A stretch of DNA of 64,000 bases, taken from contig JOAA01000004.1 in the NCBI GenBank assembly GCA_000720375.1, positions 1 to 64,000 on the forward strand. Direction: 5' to 3'. The DNA comes from Rhodococcus rhodnii. GTDB taxonomy: Bacteria > Actinomycetota > Actinomycetes > Mycobacteriales > Pseudonocardiaceae. A model generated the notes under the pieces. That model did no database searches. It had not been told where the DNA came from and saw nothing but the letters and a program-made list of their open reading frames with translations. This document shows positions 7,643-15,899 of the stretch, piece by piece. The position numbers and the translations under genes were made by a program. The number at the start of each line of letters is the position of its first letter. Positions within the stretch are counted from its first letter, which is position 1.

Positions 7643-9220
7643 ATGCTGGCCGAGGCGCAGCACCGCGGCGAGCCACGGATGGTTGCCCAGCTCTTGCGTG
7701 CCGCTGTAGCCGTCCGGCTCACCACCTCCGGCCTCGCGCACACCGCGCAACCCTTGCTCGACGAAATGATGCTGCACACCCGCAGGCATGGCCTGCTGGT
7801 GCTGGAAGCCGACGCGCACGCCCTGCTCGGGCGGCTGATGCTGATGGACGGCGCCGAGGACATCGCGCTGACCGAAGCCGCGGTCGCGCTGGCGATGCTC
7901 GACGACGACCTCACCCCGGACGTGATGCTGGGCAGGCGCAAGTGGGACATCCTGCTGGCGTCCACCCTGATGGACATCGGCCTCGTGCTCACCCAGCTCG
8001 GCGTGTACGAGGAAGCCGACCAGGTGATGAACCGGGCCAGCCGGTGCATCCGGGACTCCTCCGGGCCGCACCAGATCGCCGTGCACCTGATCAACCGGAT
8101 CCGGCTGCTGGTCGGCTGGGGACTGCGCCTCGAGCGCGTCGACCAGTCGGAGATCGCGCGGGAGAAGTTCGAGACCGCCGCGGCGATCTCACTGGCCGTC
8201 GAAGGCCCGTTCCGCGAATCGCTCTTTCCCCGCCAGGCCGACAAGTCCGCCGCCGAACAGGTCCCGGTCGTCGCCGCGGCCATCGCGCTCGCGGACCCGT
8301 CACCGGACCACGTTGAGCCGCTGTTCGAGATCAAACCGACAGCGAAGTACGCCCGTGAGTTGATCATCACAGCGATCGCGCTGGCCCGGTGCCTCGAACA
8401 GACCGGCCTGGTGGCCGAAGCCGTCGACGTGCTCGCCGAAGCACGGGAATCCCTGGAGGAAGACCCATCGGAGCCGACACTTCGGCTGTGCCTGATCCGC
8501 GAGTTCGCGCGGCTGTCCGGGCCGGACGGCGGCGAGCGCACGATGAGCGCGCTGGAGAGTTACGCGCAGGAGCTGGAAAGCCAGCTCTGGGAGATGCGCG
8601 AGTCGCGGATGGCCACGCTGAACACCCGCCGCGAACACGAGCGGCTTACCCGTAAACACGGCGAGACCGAGAGGCAGGCGCTGCAGGACCCGTTGACCGG
8701 CCTGCCCAACCGCCGCGCGCTCGATGACCGCCTCGAAGCGTTGGCCGCGACCGCGAACAACCACCCGCTCGCCCTCGCACTGGTCGACCTCGACGGGTTC
8801 AAGGAGGTGAACGACCAGTTCTCACACGCCGAAGGTGACGACGTGCTGCGCGTGGTCGCAAGCACGGTTCGGGACGCCTTGCGTGGCGGGGACATGGTCG
8901 CGCGCTACGGCGGCGACGAGTTCGTCGTGCTGCTGCCGGGAGCGCCGCTGCACGCCGCCGAAGCCGCGTTGAACCGCGCGGTCGTCGCGGTTTCCAAGCT
9001 GCCTCATGATCTTTCCCACGGTGTGACGTTGTCGGTCGGCGTGGTCGCGTTGCGTCAGAACGAGACTGCGGCGCGTGCGCTCGCTCGTGCCGACGCGGCG
9101 ATGTACGAAGCGAAACGCAGCGGTGGCAACGGAGTCGCCGCGGTCACGATGAGCACTGAAACCGCACAGTCGGGGCGAGTAGTAGACGACCCCGCGTGGG
9201 TGGTGCCGGAGGCAACGTAG
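7643..9220 (+). CDS. GGDEF-domain diguanylate cyclase with N-terminal helical-repeat region
   Basis: From the first in-frame ATG the protein is 525 residues. The first ~350 residues are helical TPR-like sequence with no membrane segment, then a short coiled coil (QELESQLWEMRESRMATL). The C-terminus is a GGDEF domain: DPLTGLPNRRALDDRL, LVDLDGFKEVND, and active-site YGGDEF at about 8905-8922. It should make cyclic di-GMP from GTP. Coding-quality sequence (residues like DEEHPPALDEKSDAWLVGRASELL) continues in frame upstream to about 7489 without a start codon. A start with a good ribosome site at 7477 is one base out of frame, so the annotated start may be wrong. Confidence 0.87.
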   Translation: MLAEAQHRGEPRMVAQLLRAAVAVRLTTSGLAHTAQPLLDEMMLHTRRHGLLVLEADAHALLGRLMLMDGAEDIALTEAAVALAMLDDDLTPDVMLGRRKWDILLASTLMDIGLVLTQLGVYEEADQVMNRASRCIRDSSGPHQIAVHLINRIRLLVGWGLRLERVDQSEIAREKFETAAAISLAVEGPFRESLFPRQADKSAAEQVPVVAAAIALADPSPDHVEPLFEIKPTAKYARELIITAIALARCLEQTGLVAEAVDVLAEARESLEEDPSEPTLRLCLIREFARLSGPDGGERTMSALESYAQELESQLWEMRESRMATLNTRREHERLTRKHGETERQALQDPLTGLPNRRALDDRLEALAATANNHPLALALVDLDGFKEVNDQFSHAEGDDVLRVVASTVRDALRGGDMVARYGGDEFVVLLPGAPLHAAEAALNRAVVAVSKLPHDLSHGVTLSVGVVALRQNETAARALARADAAMYEAKRSGGNGVAAVTMSTETAQSGRVVDDPAWVVPEAT

Positions 9221-9267
9221 GATCGTTACCTGGTGTTATCCGTACGGATTCGGCAGGGAGATCGCTG

Positions 9268-10731
9268 ATGCCCCAGGGTGGGAACGCCCAGCTCAGCACC
9301 GTTGTACTCGCCGCGGGCGAGGGCACTCGGATGCGCTCGTCGACCCCCAAGGTGCTCCATCCGATCGCCGGCCGGCCGCTCGTCGAGCACGCCGTCCGCG
9401 CGGCCGCCGGACTTGACCCGGACCACCTCGTCGTCGTGGTCGGCCACGGCAGGGCCGCGGTCACCGAGCACCTCGAGGGCCTGACGACCGCGCTGGACCG
9501 CAAGGTGACCACGGCCGTGCAGACCGAGCAGAAGGGCACCGGGCACGCGGTGTCGTGCGGTCTGTCGGAACTGCCGGGCGACCTGAGCGGCACCGTGATC
9601 GTCACGTACGGCGACGTGCCTTTGCTTGAGACGGAAACGCTTTCGGCATTACTCGCCGAACACTCGTCGTCCGGCAACGCGGTGACGGTGCTGACCGCGG
9701 TCGTCGAGGACCCGACTGGCTACGGCCGGATCGTGCGCGACACCGTCGGCGGCGTGACCTCGATCGTCGAGCACAAGGACGCCGACGAGGACCAGCTGGA
9801 GATCACCGAGATCAACTCGGGGATCTACGCGTTCGACGCGGAAGTCCTCGTGGACGGCCTGTCCCGGATCCGCACCGACAACGCGCAGGGCGAGCTGTAC
9901 CTCACCGACGTGCTGGGCATCGCGCGCGGCGACGGCCGCCGGGTCGGCGCGCTGGTGTGCGTCGACGCGTGGCAGGTCGAGGGCGTGAACGACCGAGTGC
10001 AGCTGGCGAAGCTCGGCGCCGAGCTCAACCGCCGGATCCTGGAGCGCTGGATGCGTTCCGGTGTCTCGGTGATCGACACCAACAGCGTCTGGCTGGACGC
10101 CGGAGTGACGCTGGCCAGGGATGTCCTGCTCGAACCCGGAGTCCAACTGCGCGGATCGACTAGCGTCGGCGAGGGCGCCACCATTGGTCCCGACACGACG
10201 CTGACCAACGTGACCGTGGCCGAGGGGGCGAAAGTCATTCGTACTCACGGTTCGGACTCGACCATCGGCGCGGGCGCGTCGGTGGGTCCGTTCGCCTACC
10301 TGCGGCCAGGCACATCGCTTGGCGACAAGGGCAAGATCGGCACGTTCGTCGAGGTCAAGAACTCCGAGATCGGGACGGGAACGAAGGTCCCGCACCTGTC
10401 GTACATCGGCGACGCGACCATCGGCGAGTACAGCAACATCGGCGCCGCCAGCGTCACCGTGAACTACGACGGTGTGAGCAAGCATCGGACCACGATCGGC
10501 TCACACGCCCGTACCGGCTGCGACAACATGTTCGTCGCTCCGGTGACGGTCGGCGACGGCGCCTACAGCGGCGCCGGCACCGTGATCCGGCGGGACGTCC
10601 CGCCGGGCGCGCTCGCAGTCTCCGGCGGTCCGCAGCGCAACCTCGACGGCTGGGTGGTCTCCCGCCGTCCGGGCACTGCGGCCGCTGAAGCGGCACTCGC
10701 CGCACAGAAAGCCGAGGAGCAGCAGTCATGA
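9268..10731 (+). CDS. glmU: bifunctional GlmU: GlcNAc-1-phosphate uridyltransferase / glucosamine-1-phosphate acetyltransferase
   Basis: A 487-residue cytoplasmic enzyme making UDP-GlcNAc for peptidoglycan. The N-terminal pyrophosphorylase domain has LAAGEGTRMRSSTPKVLH, EQKGTGHAV and VTYGDVPLL; the C-terminal left-handed beta-helix has hexapeptide repeats and the acetyltransferase block VNYDGVSKHRTTIG. Start chosen at ATG 9268 (MPQGGNAQL) behind GGCAGGGAG. Its stop overlaps the prs start (ATGA), the usual actinobacterial glmU-prs pair. Confidence 0.97.
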   Translation: MPQGGNAQLSTVVLAAGEGTRMRSSTPKVLHPIAGRPLVEHAVRAAAGLDPDHLVVVVGHGRAAVTEHLEGLTTALDRKVTTAVQTEQKGTGHAVSCGLSELPGDLSGTVIVTYGDVPLLETETLSALLAEHSSSGNAVTVLTAVVEDPTGYGRIVRDTVGGVTSIVEHKDADEDQLEITEINSGIYAFDAEVLVDGLSRIRTDNAQGELYLTDVLGIARGDGRRVGALVCVDAWQVEGVNDRVQLAKLGAELNRRILERWMRSGVSVIDTNSVWLDAGVTLARDVLLEPGVQLRGSTSVGEGATIGPDTTLTNVTVAEGAKVIRTHGSDSTIGAGASVGPFAYLRPGTSLGDKGKIGTFVEVKNSEIGTGTKVPHLSYIGDATIGEYSNIGAASVTVNYDGVSKHRTTIGSHARTGCDNMFVAPVTVGDGAYSGAGTVIRRDVPPGALAVSGGPQRNLDGWVVSRRPGTAAAEAALAAQKAEEQQS

Positions 10732-11708
10732 ACGCCAAATCCGGGACACCGAAGAAGCACCTGATGCTCTTCTCCGGCCGTGCTCACCCGGAGCTGGCCG
10801 AGGAAGTGGCGCGGGAGCTGAAGGTCGAGATCACGCCGCAGGCGGCGTACGACTTCGCCAACGGCGAGATCTTCGTGCGATTCAACGAGTCGGTGCGCGG
10901 CACGGACGCGTTCGTGATCCAGTCGCACACCAGCCCGATCAACCAGTGGATCATGGAACAGCTGCTGATGGTGGACGCGCTGAAGCGGGCGTCGGCCAAG
11001 CGGATCACCGTGATCATGCCGTTCTACGGCTACGCGAGGCAGGACAAGAAGCACAAGGGCCGCGAGCCGATCTCGGCAAGGCTGATCGCGGACATGTTCA
11101 AGACCGCGGGGGCGGACCGGATCATGACGGTCGACCTGCACACCGCGCAGATCCAGGGCTTCTTCGACGGACCGGTGGACCACCTGTTCGCCCAGAACAT
11201 CCTGGCCGAACACATCTCAGCGACCTACGGCTCGGCGGACATCACGGTCGTCTCGCCGGACTCGGGCCGCGTGCGCCTGGCGGAGAAATGGGCATCGCAG
11301 CTGGGTGACCGGCCGATCGCGTTCATCCACAAGACGCGCGACCCGCTGAAGCCCAACGAAGCCGTCGCCAACCGCGTCGTCGGTGAGGTCGCAGGTCGGC
11401 TGTGCGTGCTGGTGGACGACATGATCGACACTGGTGGCACGATCGTGAAGGCCTGTGACGCCCTGATCGAGGCAGGCGCCTCGGACGTGGTGATCGCGGC
11501 GACCCACGGAATCCTGTCCGACCCGGCTTCCGAGCGCCTGGCCAACTGCAAGGCGCGCGAGGTCATCTTCACCAACACGCTGCCGATTTCGGACGACAAG
11601 CGCTTCCCCGGGCTCACCGTGCTGTCGATCGCGCCGCTGCTGGCCCGCGCGATCCAGGAGGTCTTCGAGGACGGCTCGGTCACGAGCCTCTTCGACGGCA
11701 ACGCCTGA
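10728..11708 (+). CDS. prs: ribose-phosphate pyrophosphokinase
   Basis: A 326-residue class I PRPP synthase, normal length. It converts ribose-5-phosphate and ATP to PRPP for nucleotide, His and Trp synthesis. Motifs: FSGRAHPELAEEVA at the N-terminus, FANGEIFVRF, the ATP-binding YGYARQDKKHKGREPISA, the metal site TVDLHTAQIQGFF, and the PRPP loop VLVDDMIDTGGTI. Translationally coupled to glmU by a 4-bp overlap. A long hairpin starts 17 bp after the stop and may end the transcript. Confidence 0.97.
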   Translation: MNAKSGTPKKHLMLFSGRAHPELAEEVARELKVEITPQAAYDFANGEIFVRFNESVRGTDAFVIQSHTSPINQWIMEQLLMVDALKRASAKRITVIMPFYGYARQDKKHKGREPISARLIADMFKTAGADRIMTVDLHTAQIQGFFDGPVDHLFAQNILAEHISATYGSADITVVSPDSGRVRLAEKWASQLGDRPIAFIHKTRDPLKPNEAVANRVVGEVAGRLCVLVDDMIDTGGTIVKACDALIEAGASDVVIAATHGILSDPASERLANCKAREVIFTNTLPISDDKRFPGLTVLSIAPLLARAIQEVFEDGSVTSLFDGNA

Positions 11709-11714
11709 TAGCTA

Positions 11715-11830
11715 GGCCATTCGAGCGAATCCGGTGCGAACGGTCCGTTCGCACCGGTTCGCCTCTCGAATACCCACCCCAAACCCTCTACCACCGATAG
11801 AATGGATCCGGGGTCGCCCCCGGGAGTGGT
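11715..11830. repeat. repeat copy A: long hairpin plus conserved tail, interrupted by the IS
   Basis: A 12-bp perfect stem (CCGGTGCGAACG, 11731-11742, with its complement 11746-11757) around a 3-base loop, followed by a conserved tail with CACCCCAAACCCTCTACC. A near-identical copy is at 13403-13530. This copy is cut by the IS at 11831 and resumes after 13152 (GGGAGTGGTGGGGG). Being just after prs, the hairpin may double as its terminator, although no T-run follows. Confidence 0.8.
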
Positions 11831-13152
11831 CAGGGTTCCGTCTAAGTCGGTTTGTGCTGGTGGGGGTCGGGATTTCGGGCAGGGTGAGTGGCCTGGTGAT
11901 GTCGCGGGCCATGGTGCGCAGGGCCTGGGCGATGGTGCTGTGGCCGGTGAGGCGGAGTGCGCTGATGGCGAGGTTGCGCAGGGTGGCCATTGTTCTGGGG
12001 GCGGTGCCGGTGCGCGCCTGGGATGCGTCTTCGCGGTAGGCGGTATCGCGGACGTAGTGCAGGCGGTTTTCGATCTGCCAGTGCCCGCGTAACAGCGCCG
12101 CGATCTGGGTGGGATCGGCCAGCGGGACCGGCAGGCTGGTGACGCCACCCAGGTGTGGCTCTCTTGTTTGCCGGTGGCGCGGTCGGTGCGGTCGCGGGTG
12201 ATACGGAAAACCTGTGCCGTGCATGGGAAAGCAACGTTCTCGGGGGCGGGCAGGATCAGCAGCGTGCGGCGTTCGAGCCGGCCATGCGCCTTCTCCAGAG
12301 TCCGATAGGCCTTGGCCTGGGTCCAGTCCAAGGCGTGCAGCAGGTCATGCAGTCTGCGCTGGTCCTTTTTCACCGTGAACACATAGTGACCGCCGCGGCC
12401 GGTGACATACCGGGCCTGATCACGAGCGGTGTGCAGCGCGTCCGCGGTGATCACGACACCGGTTAGCTCAACCGGGTCCAGCAGCGGCCGTAGCCCGGCC
12501 AGTTCGCTGGTCCCGGTCGGCAACCAGTTGCCGGCAGCCGGCCAGGATGCCGGTGGTGTGGGTGATACCGGCCAGCAGATGCACCCCGGCACCACCGGTG
12601 CGGCCGAACGTGCCCCGCAACGATTTCCCGTCGATCGCGATGGCGGCCAGGTCCCTGGCCGGCAGACCCTGGCCAGGACTATGCCGGCCGGCGATCCAGG
12701 CATCGACCGCCGCGTCCAGCGCGTCGGCGTCCACCTCGCACAGCGCCCGGCGCAGAGTGGGCTCGCTGGGGGCGACGAACCGGACCCGGCGCGGATCCCA
12801 CCGCGCCCCATCGTCCGTAACACCCACTGCGGCGCATCGGCCGCCCATTCCCAGATCGCGGTGATCGAGCGGGCGCCGGTGGCGACCGCGACCGCCGCCA
12901 TGGCCAGCATCGCGGCCAGCGAGTGCCGCACACCCCGGGCGTCTCGCGGGTCACTGATCGCCTCGAAACAATCCCGCAGGTCAGCACCGTACTGAAAGGT
13001 CACCGGACCCACACGATCCAGCACAGCGGCGATCGGGGAAGATCCAACGACAGGCACGGCTCTCTCACATGATCGTGTGACTTAGACACTCTCATGATCA
13101 ACTAGAGACCGTGCCTGCTCTCACACAGGTGAACGACTTTGACGGAACCCTG
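11831..13152 (-). mobile_element. ISAs1-family insertion sequence, 1322 bp, with intact ends
   Basis: Terminal inverted repeats match at 18 of 19 positions: 11831-11849 begins CAGGGTTCCGTC, and the complement ends at 13152 (GACGGAACCCTG). The element is flanked by identical 12-bp sequences CCCGGGAGTGGT at 11819-11830 and 13153-13164, consistent with a target duplication (ISAs1 members usually make 8-10 bp, so a few bases may match by chance). It carries one degraded transposase gene on the minus strand and splits repeat copy A. Confidence 0.88.
11842..13057 (-). pseudogene. ISAs1-family DDE transposase, broken by three frameshifts
   Basis: The family sequence is spread over two alternating minus-strand frames. 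From 13057 to about 12830 the N-terminal DUF4372-like part reads in one frame (FEAISDPRDARGVRHSL, IWEWAADAPQWVL). From about 12830 to 12530 the next part is in another frame, with first catalytic Asp in AIAIDGKSLRG. From about 12530 to 12150 it is back in the first frame, with second Asp in VVITADALHT. The last part is in the second frame again, with catalytic Glu in [14 protein letters not shown]. All DDE residues survive but no single frame makes the enzyme. Real decay or sequencing indels could both explain it. Confidence 0.88.
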
Positions 13153-13164
13153 CCCGGGAGTGGT

Positions 13165-13709
13165 GGGGGCTATGGTTTTTCGGTCTTGGGCTCGTTAGCG
13201 CAGACCGAAGTGTCGCGGGTGCCGTGAAGCTTCGGGTTCAGACCAATTTCCAGCTTCGCAGCGGGATCGCGGCCACCGCGCTGTTCGGCGCCGACCGCCG
13301 GTTCGACGTGCTGTCGGCCTCGCCCAAAGCACTGCGAGCCCCGTCGAATCCCCGCGAGACCCTCGAAGTCGGTCACCAGCCTCTCCGACGGCAACACAAC
13401 TGGCCCATTCGAGCGAATCCGGTGCGAACGGTCCGTTCGCACCGGTCCACCTCTTGAACACCCACCCCAAACCCTCTACCACCGATAGACTGGCCAAGGG
13501 CCGTCCCCCCGGGAGCGGTGGGGGATGTTCTGGGTCGGGGGTTGCCGCGAAGCCCTCCCCTGCGTTGCCGCACAGCGAAATACAGCGACCACTTTGACGA
13601 AACCCGGCCGGGAGTGCCGGGGATGGGCGGTGGTCGAACTCGACTCGGGCATGGCCAGCAGGGAGACCGTGCCGCGGGTGGCTGAGTGCCACACCGCGGA
13701 GCTTCGAGT
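13165..13709. repeat. gene-free repeat patch: repeat copy B and a duplicated gene 3' end
   Basis: No intact gene. 13403-13530 is copy B of the hairpin repeat (stem CCGGTGCGAACG 13419-13430, complement 13434-13445) with the same CACCCCAAACCCTCTACC tail. Around 13222-13260 a block resembling the 3' end of the hemerythrin gene (13705-13745) appears, sharing TTCAGACCAATT and neighbours; on the minus strand both end in similar residues (RSWKLV versus RSWELV, then stop). About 40 codons of remnant sequence precede the first block. The patch looks like a duplication of a gene-end plus hairpin unit, later hit by the IS. Confidence 0.65.
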
Positions 13710-14384
13710 TCAGACCAATTCCCAGCTCCGCGGCGGAGTCGCGGTGCCATAGAGAGCCTCGGCCTTCGCCGCGTACGCGTTCGAAGCCACGTCCCGGATC
13801 ACCGGCCGCACATCCGGCGGCATGTTCGCGATCGTGGCCGCGATGATGTCCTCGTCGCCCTCATACATCGCCATCCCGAACCCGACCATGAGCTCCTGCG
13901 GGTCGATCTCGGCGATCCCCTCCGCGATCTGCTTGTTCCACTCGTCCATCGTGATGTGTTTCTCCATCAGCGGGACGACTCGTTCCTCCTCGGTGTCCAG
14001 GTGCTCCAGCAGCGCGGGCACCAGCCGATCGAGCGCCGCGACCAACGCGTCCCGGGTGTCCTGGCCGAAGTCCGTTCGCCATGCCGCCATTGCTTCGGTG
14101 ACTTCTTCACCGTATTTCGCGACATTCGCGTGCTGACTTTCCATCAGGGCGACGATGTCCGCGATGTCGTCGGGACAACGCTCCTCCAGCAACGGCCAGA
14201 CGTGCGTGTCCTCCATGTGGTGATGGTGGTGCAGCGTCGTACCCACTGACGTGATGTGGTCGGCGACAAGCGAGGCGCGGTCATTCGTGGTGGTGTTCAT
14301 GACCAGGCCGCCGGCGAGCAGGAATTCACGCCGGAACATCCGGTGCACCATCGCCATCTCACGGCCGTCGAAATAGGCAGTCAT
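13710..14384 (-). CDS. hemerythrin-domain (HHE) protein
   Basis: A 224-residue soluble protein. The central four-helix HHE region holds metal-ligand-type residues: [24 protein letters not shown], then LMESQHANV, and [20 protein letters not shown]. Such proteins bind a non-heme di-iron centre and respond to oxygen or NO; the exact role here is not evident. Start chosen at ATG 14384 ([10 protein letters not shown]) because the 25 residues further upstream look non-coding. Its 3' end is duplicated at about 13.24 kb. Confidence 0.8.
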   Translation of the reverse strand: MTAYFDGREMAMVHRMFRREFLLAGGLVMNTTTNDRASLVADHITSVGTTLHHHHHMEDTHVWPLLEERCPDDIADIVALMESQHANVAKYGEEVTEAMAAWRTDFGQDTRDALVAALDRLVPALLEHLDTEEERVVPLMEKHITMDEWNKQIAEGIAEIDPQELMVGFGMAMYEGDEDIIAATIANMPPDVRPVIRDVASNAYAAKAEALYGTATPPRSWELV

Positions 14385-14643
14385 GCCGTGCAGTGTTGTC
14401 CCGTATTCAGCGAATCGCCGCAGGAAACACCGCATCTGGCAAGAGGTCGCCGGTGTCACTGGGCACCCCCGATGGTCTCGGGATGAAGCTGGCGTAAACT
14501 ATCCGGGTTGTCTCGGCGAGGCCGGGTTCTTCACAGAACCTGGCGTGATCGACGCGGCTGGTTGCCTAGTCGTGTGTCTTCACGCCTGCTTCCGCCGCGG
14601 TGACGACCCCACTTTGCCTTTTGTGTTGAAGGAGAGCATCACC

Positions 14644-15252
14644 GTGTCCGAGGTCCGTCTTGCCGCCGAGTCGCGTACCGAATTCGGCAAGGGCGCCGCG
14701 CGCCGTACCCGCCGCGCCGGCAAGATCCCCGCGGTGCTCTACGGCCACGGTTCCGACCCGAAGCACCTGGCTCTGCCGGCGCTCGAGTTCGCCCGTGTCG
14801 TCCGTGAGCACGGCCAGAACGCCGTCCTGACGCTGGATGTGGACTCGAAGTCCGAGCTGGCGCTGACCAAGACCGTCACCACGCACCCGATCAAGAACTA
14901 CATCGAGCACGTGGACCTGCTGCTGGTGCAGCGCGGCGAGAAGGTCAGCGTCGAGGTTCCGGTCGTGCTGACCGGCGACCCGGCCGCGTCCACCCTGGTC
15001 ACCCAGGACCTGACCGCGATCACCGTCGAGGTCGAGGCGCTGCACATCCCCGAGCAGATCGAGCTGTCGATCGAGGGCGCACAGGCCGGCACCCAGATCA
15101 CCGCGGCAGACGTGAAGCTGCCGCAGGGCGCCACCCTGGCGACTGACCCCGAGGCCCTGGTCGTCGCGGTCAACCCGGCCCCGACCGCCCAGCAGCTCGA
15201 GGGTGACACCGGCGAGGCCCCGGCCGAAGAGGCCACCGAAGAAGAGGCCTGA
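14644..15252 (+). CDS. rplY: 50S ribosomal protein L25/general stress protein Ctc
   Basis: A 202-residue long-form bL25, which binds 5S rRNA. The N-terminal L25 domain reads [26 protein letters not shown]; the C-terminal TL5/Ctc domain follows, with an acidic tail (EEATEEEA). GTG start at 14644 follows GAAGGAGAG, an ideal ribosome site; an upstream in-frame ATG at 14383 would overlap the divergent hemerythrin start. The pth gene begins 6 bp downstream, a standard actinobacterial pair. Confidence 0.95.
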   Translation: MSEVRLAAESRTEFGKGAARRTRRAGKIPAVLYGHGSDPKHLALPALEFARVVREHGQNAVLTLDVDSKSELALTKTVTTHPIKNYIEHVDLLLVQRGEKVSVEVPVVLTGDPAASTLVTQDLTAITVEVEALHIPEQIELSIEGAQAGTQITAADVKLPQGATLATDPEALVVAVNPAPTAQQLEGDTGEAPAEEATEEEA

Positions 15253-15258
15253 TCCGTC

Positions 15259-15843
15259 ATGGGCGAAGGGCCGGGAACCGTGGTCATTGTCGGCCTCGGC
15301 AATCCCGGCCCTCGCTATGCCGCCAACCGGCACAACGTCGGCGCGATGGTGCTCGACGAGCTGGGTGACCGGGTAGGCGGGAAGTTCAAGGCCCACAAGG
15401 GTCTTGCCGACGTCCTCGAGGGACGGCTCGGCACCAGGCGCGTTGTGCTGATGAAGCCGCGTTCGTTCATGAACGTCTCCGGCGGACCGGTCGCCGGCGT
15501 CGCCAAGTTCTTCAAGGTCGAGCCCGCGGACATCGTCGTGCTCTACGACGAGCTCGACCTGCCGTTCGGCACCGTCCGGCTCAAGCTCGGCGGCGGCGAG
15601 AACGGCCACAACGGTCTGCGGTCCATCTCCAAATCCTTGGGCACCAAGGAGTATCACCGCGTCCGGGTCGGCATCGGCCGCCCGCCCGGCCGGATGGACC
15701 CGGCCGACTTCGTCCTCAAGGACTTCTCGGTGGTCGAACGCAAAGAGCTGCCGTTCGTCTTCGACCGCGCGGCTGACGCCACCGAAGCCCTGATCAACAA
15801 CGGCCTCGAAGCCGCACAGAACACCTTCCACGCCCTGAGCTAG
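15259..15843 (+). CDS. pth: peptidyl-tRNA hydrolase
   Basis: A 194-residue bacterial Pth, normal length. It cleaves peptidyl-tRNA released by ribosome drop-off. Motifs: [19 protein letters not shown] with the catalytic His, [10 protein letters not shown] with the substrate Asn, and [25 protein letters not shown]. Second gene of the rplY-pth unit; a strong hairpin terminator follows the stop at once. Confidence 0.97.
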   Translation: MGEGPGTVVIVGLGNPGPRYAANRHNVGAMVLDELGDRVGGKFKAHKGLADVLEGRLGTRRVVLMKPRSFMNVSGGPVAGVAKFFKVEPADIVVLYDELDLPFGTVRLKLGGGENGHNGLRSISKSLGTKEYHRVRVGIGRPPGRMDPADFVLKDFSVVERKELPFVFDRAADATEALINNGLEAAQNTFHALS

Positions 15844-15847
15844 AACG

Positions 15848-15899
15848 CTCGTGAGTGTTTCGGCCGGTTAGAACCGGCCGAAACACTCACGAGGGTTTT
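15848..15899. terminator. bidirectional terminator between convergent pth and the acyl-AMP ligase
   Basis: A perfect inverted repeat: arms of about 21-22 bases starting CTCGTGAGTGTTTCGG at 15848 and ending at 15893, with loop AGA, followed by TTTT at 15896-15899. It lies in the 54 bp between two convergent stops. Confidence 0.92.

Noticed and set aside
7275..8541. Long minus-strand open frames antisense to tRNA-Gln and the diguanylate cyclase
   Set aside because: High-GC shadow frames: they run across the tRNA and have Ser/Arg-rich composition without domains.
11225..11700. Extension of the transposase frame into prs on the minus strand
   Set aside because: Antisense to intact prs; it arises because the frame lacks stops after the IS end.
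13170..13692. Minus-strand frames with [17 protein letters not shown] sequence in the repeat patch
   Set aside because: They are read from the hairpin repeat itself, in copies A and B alike; not a protein family.
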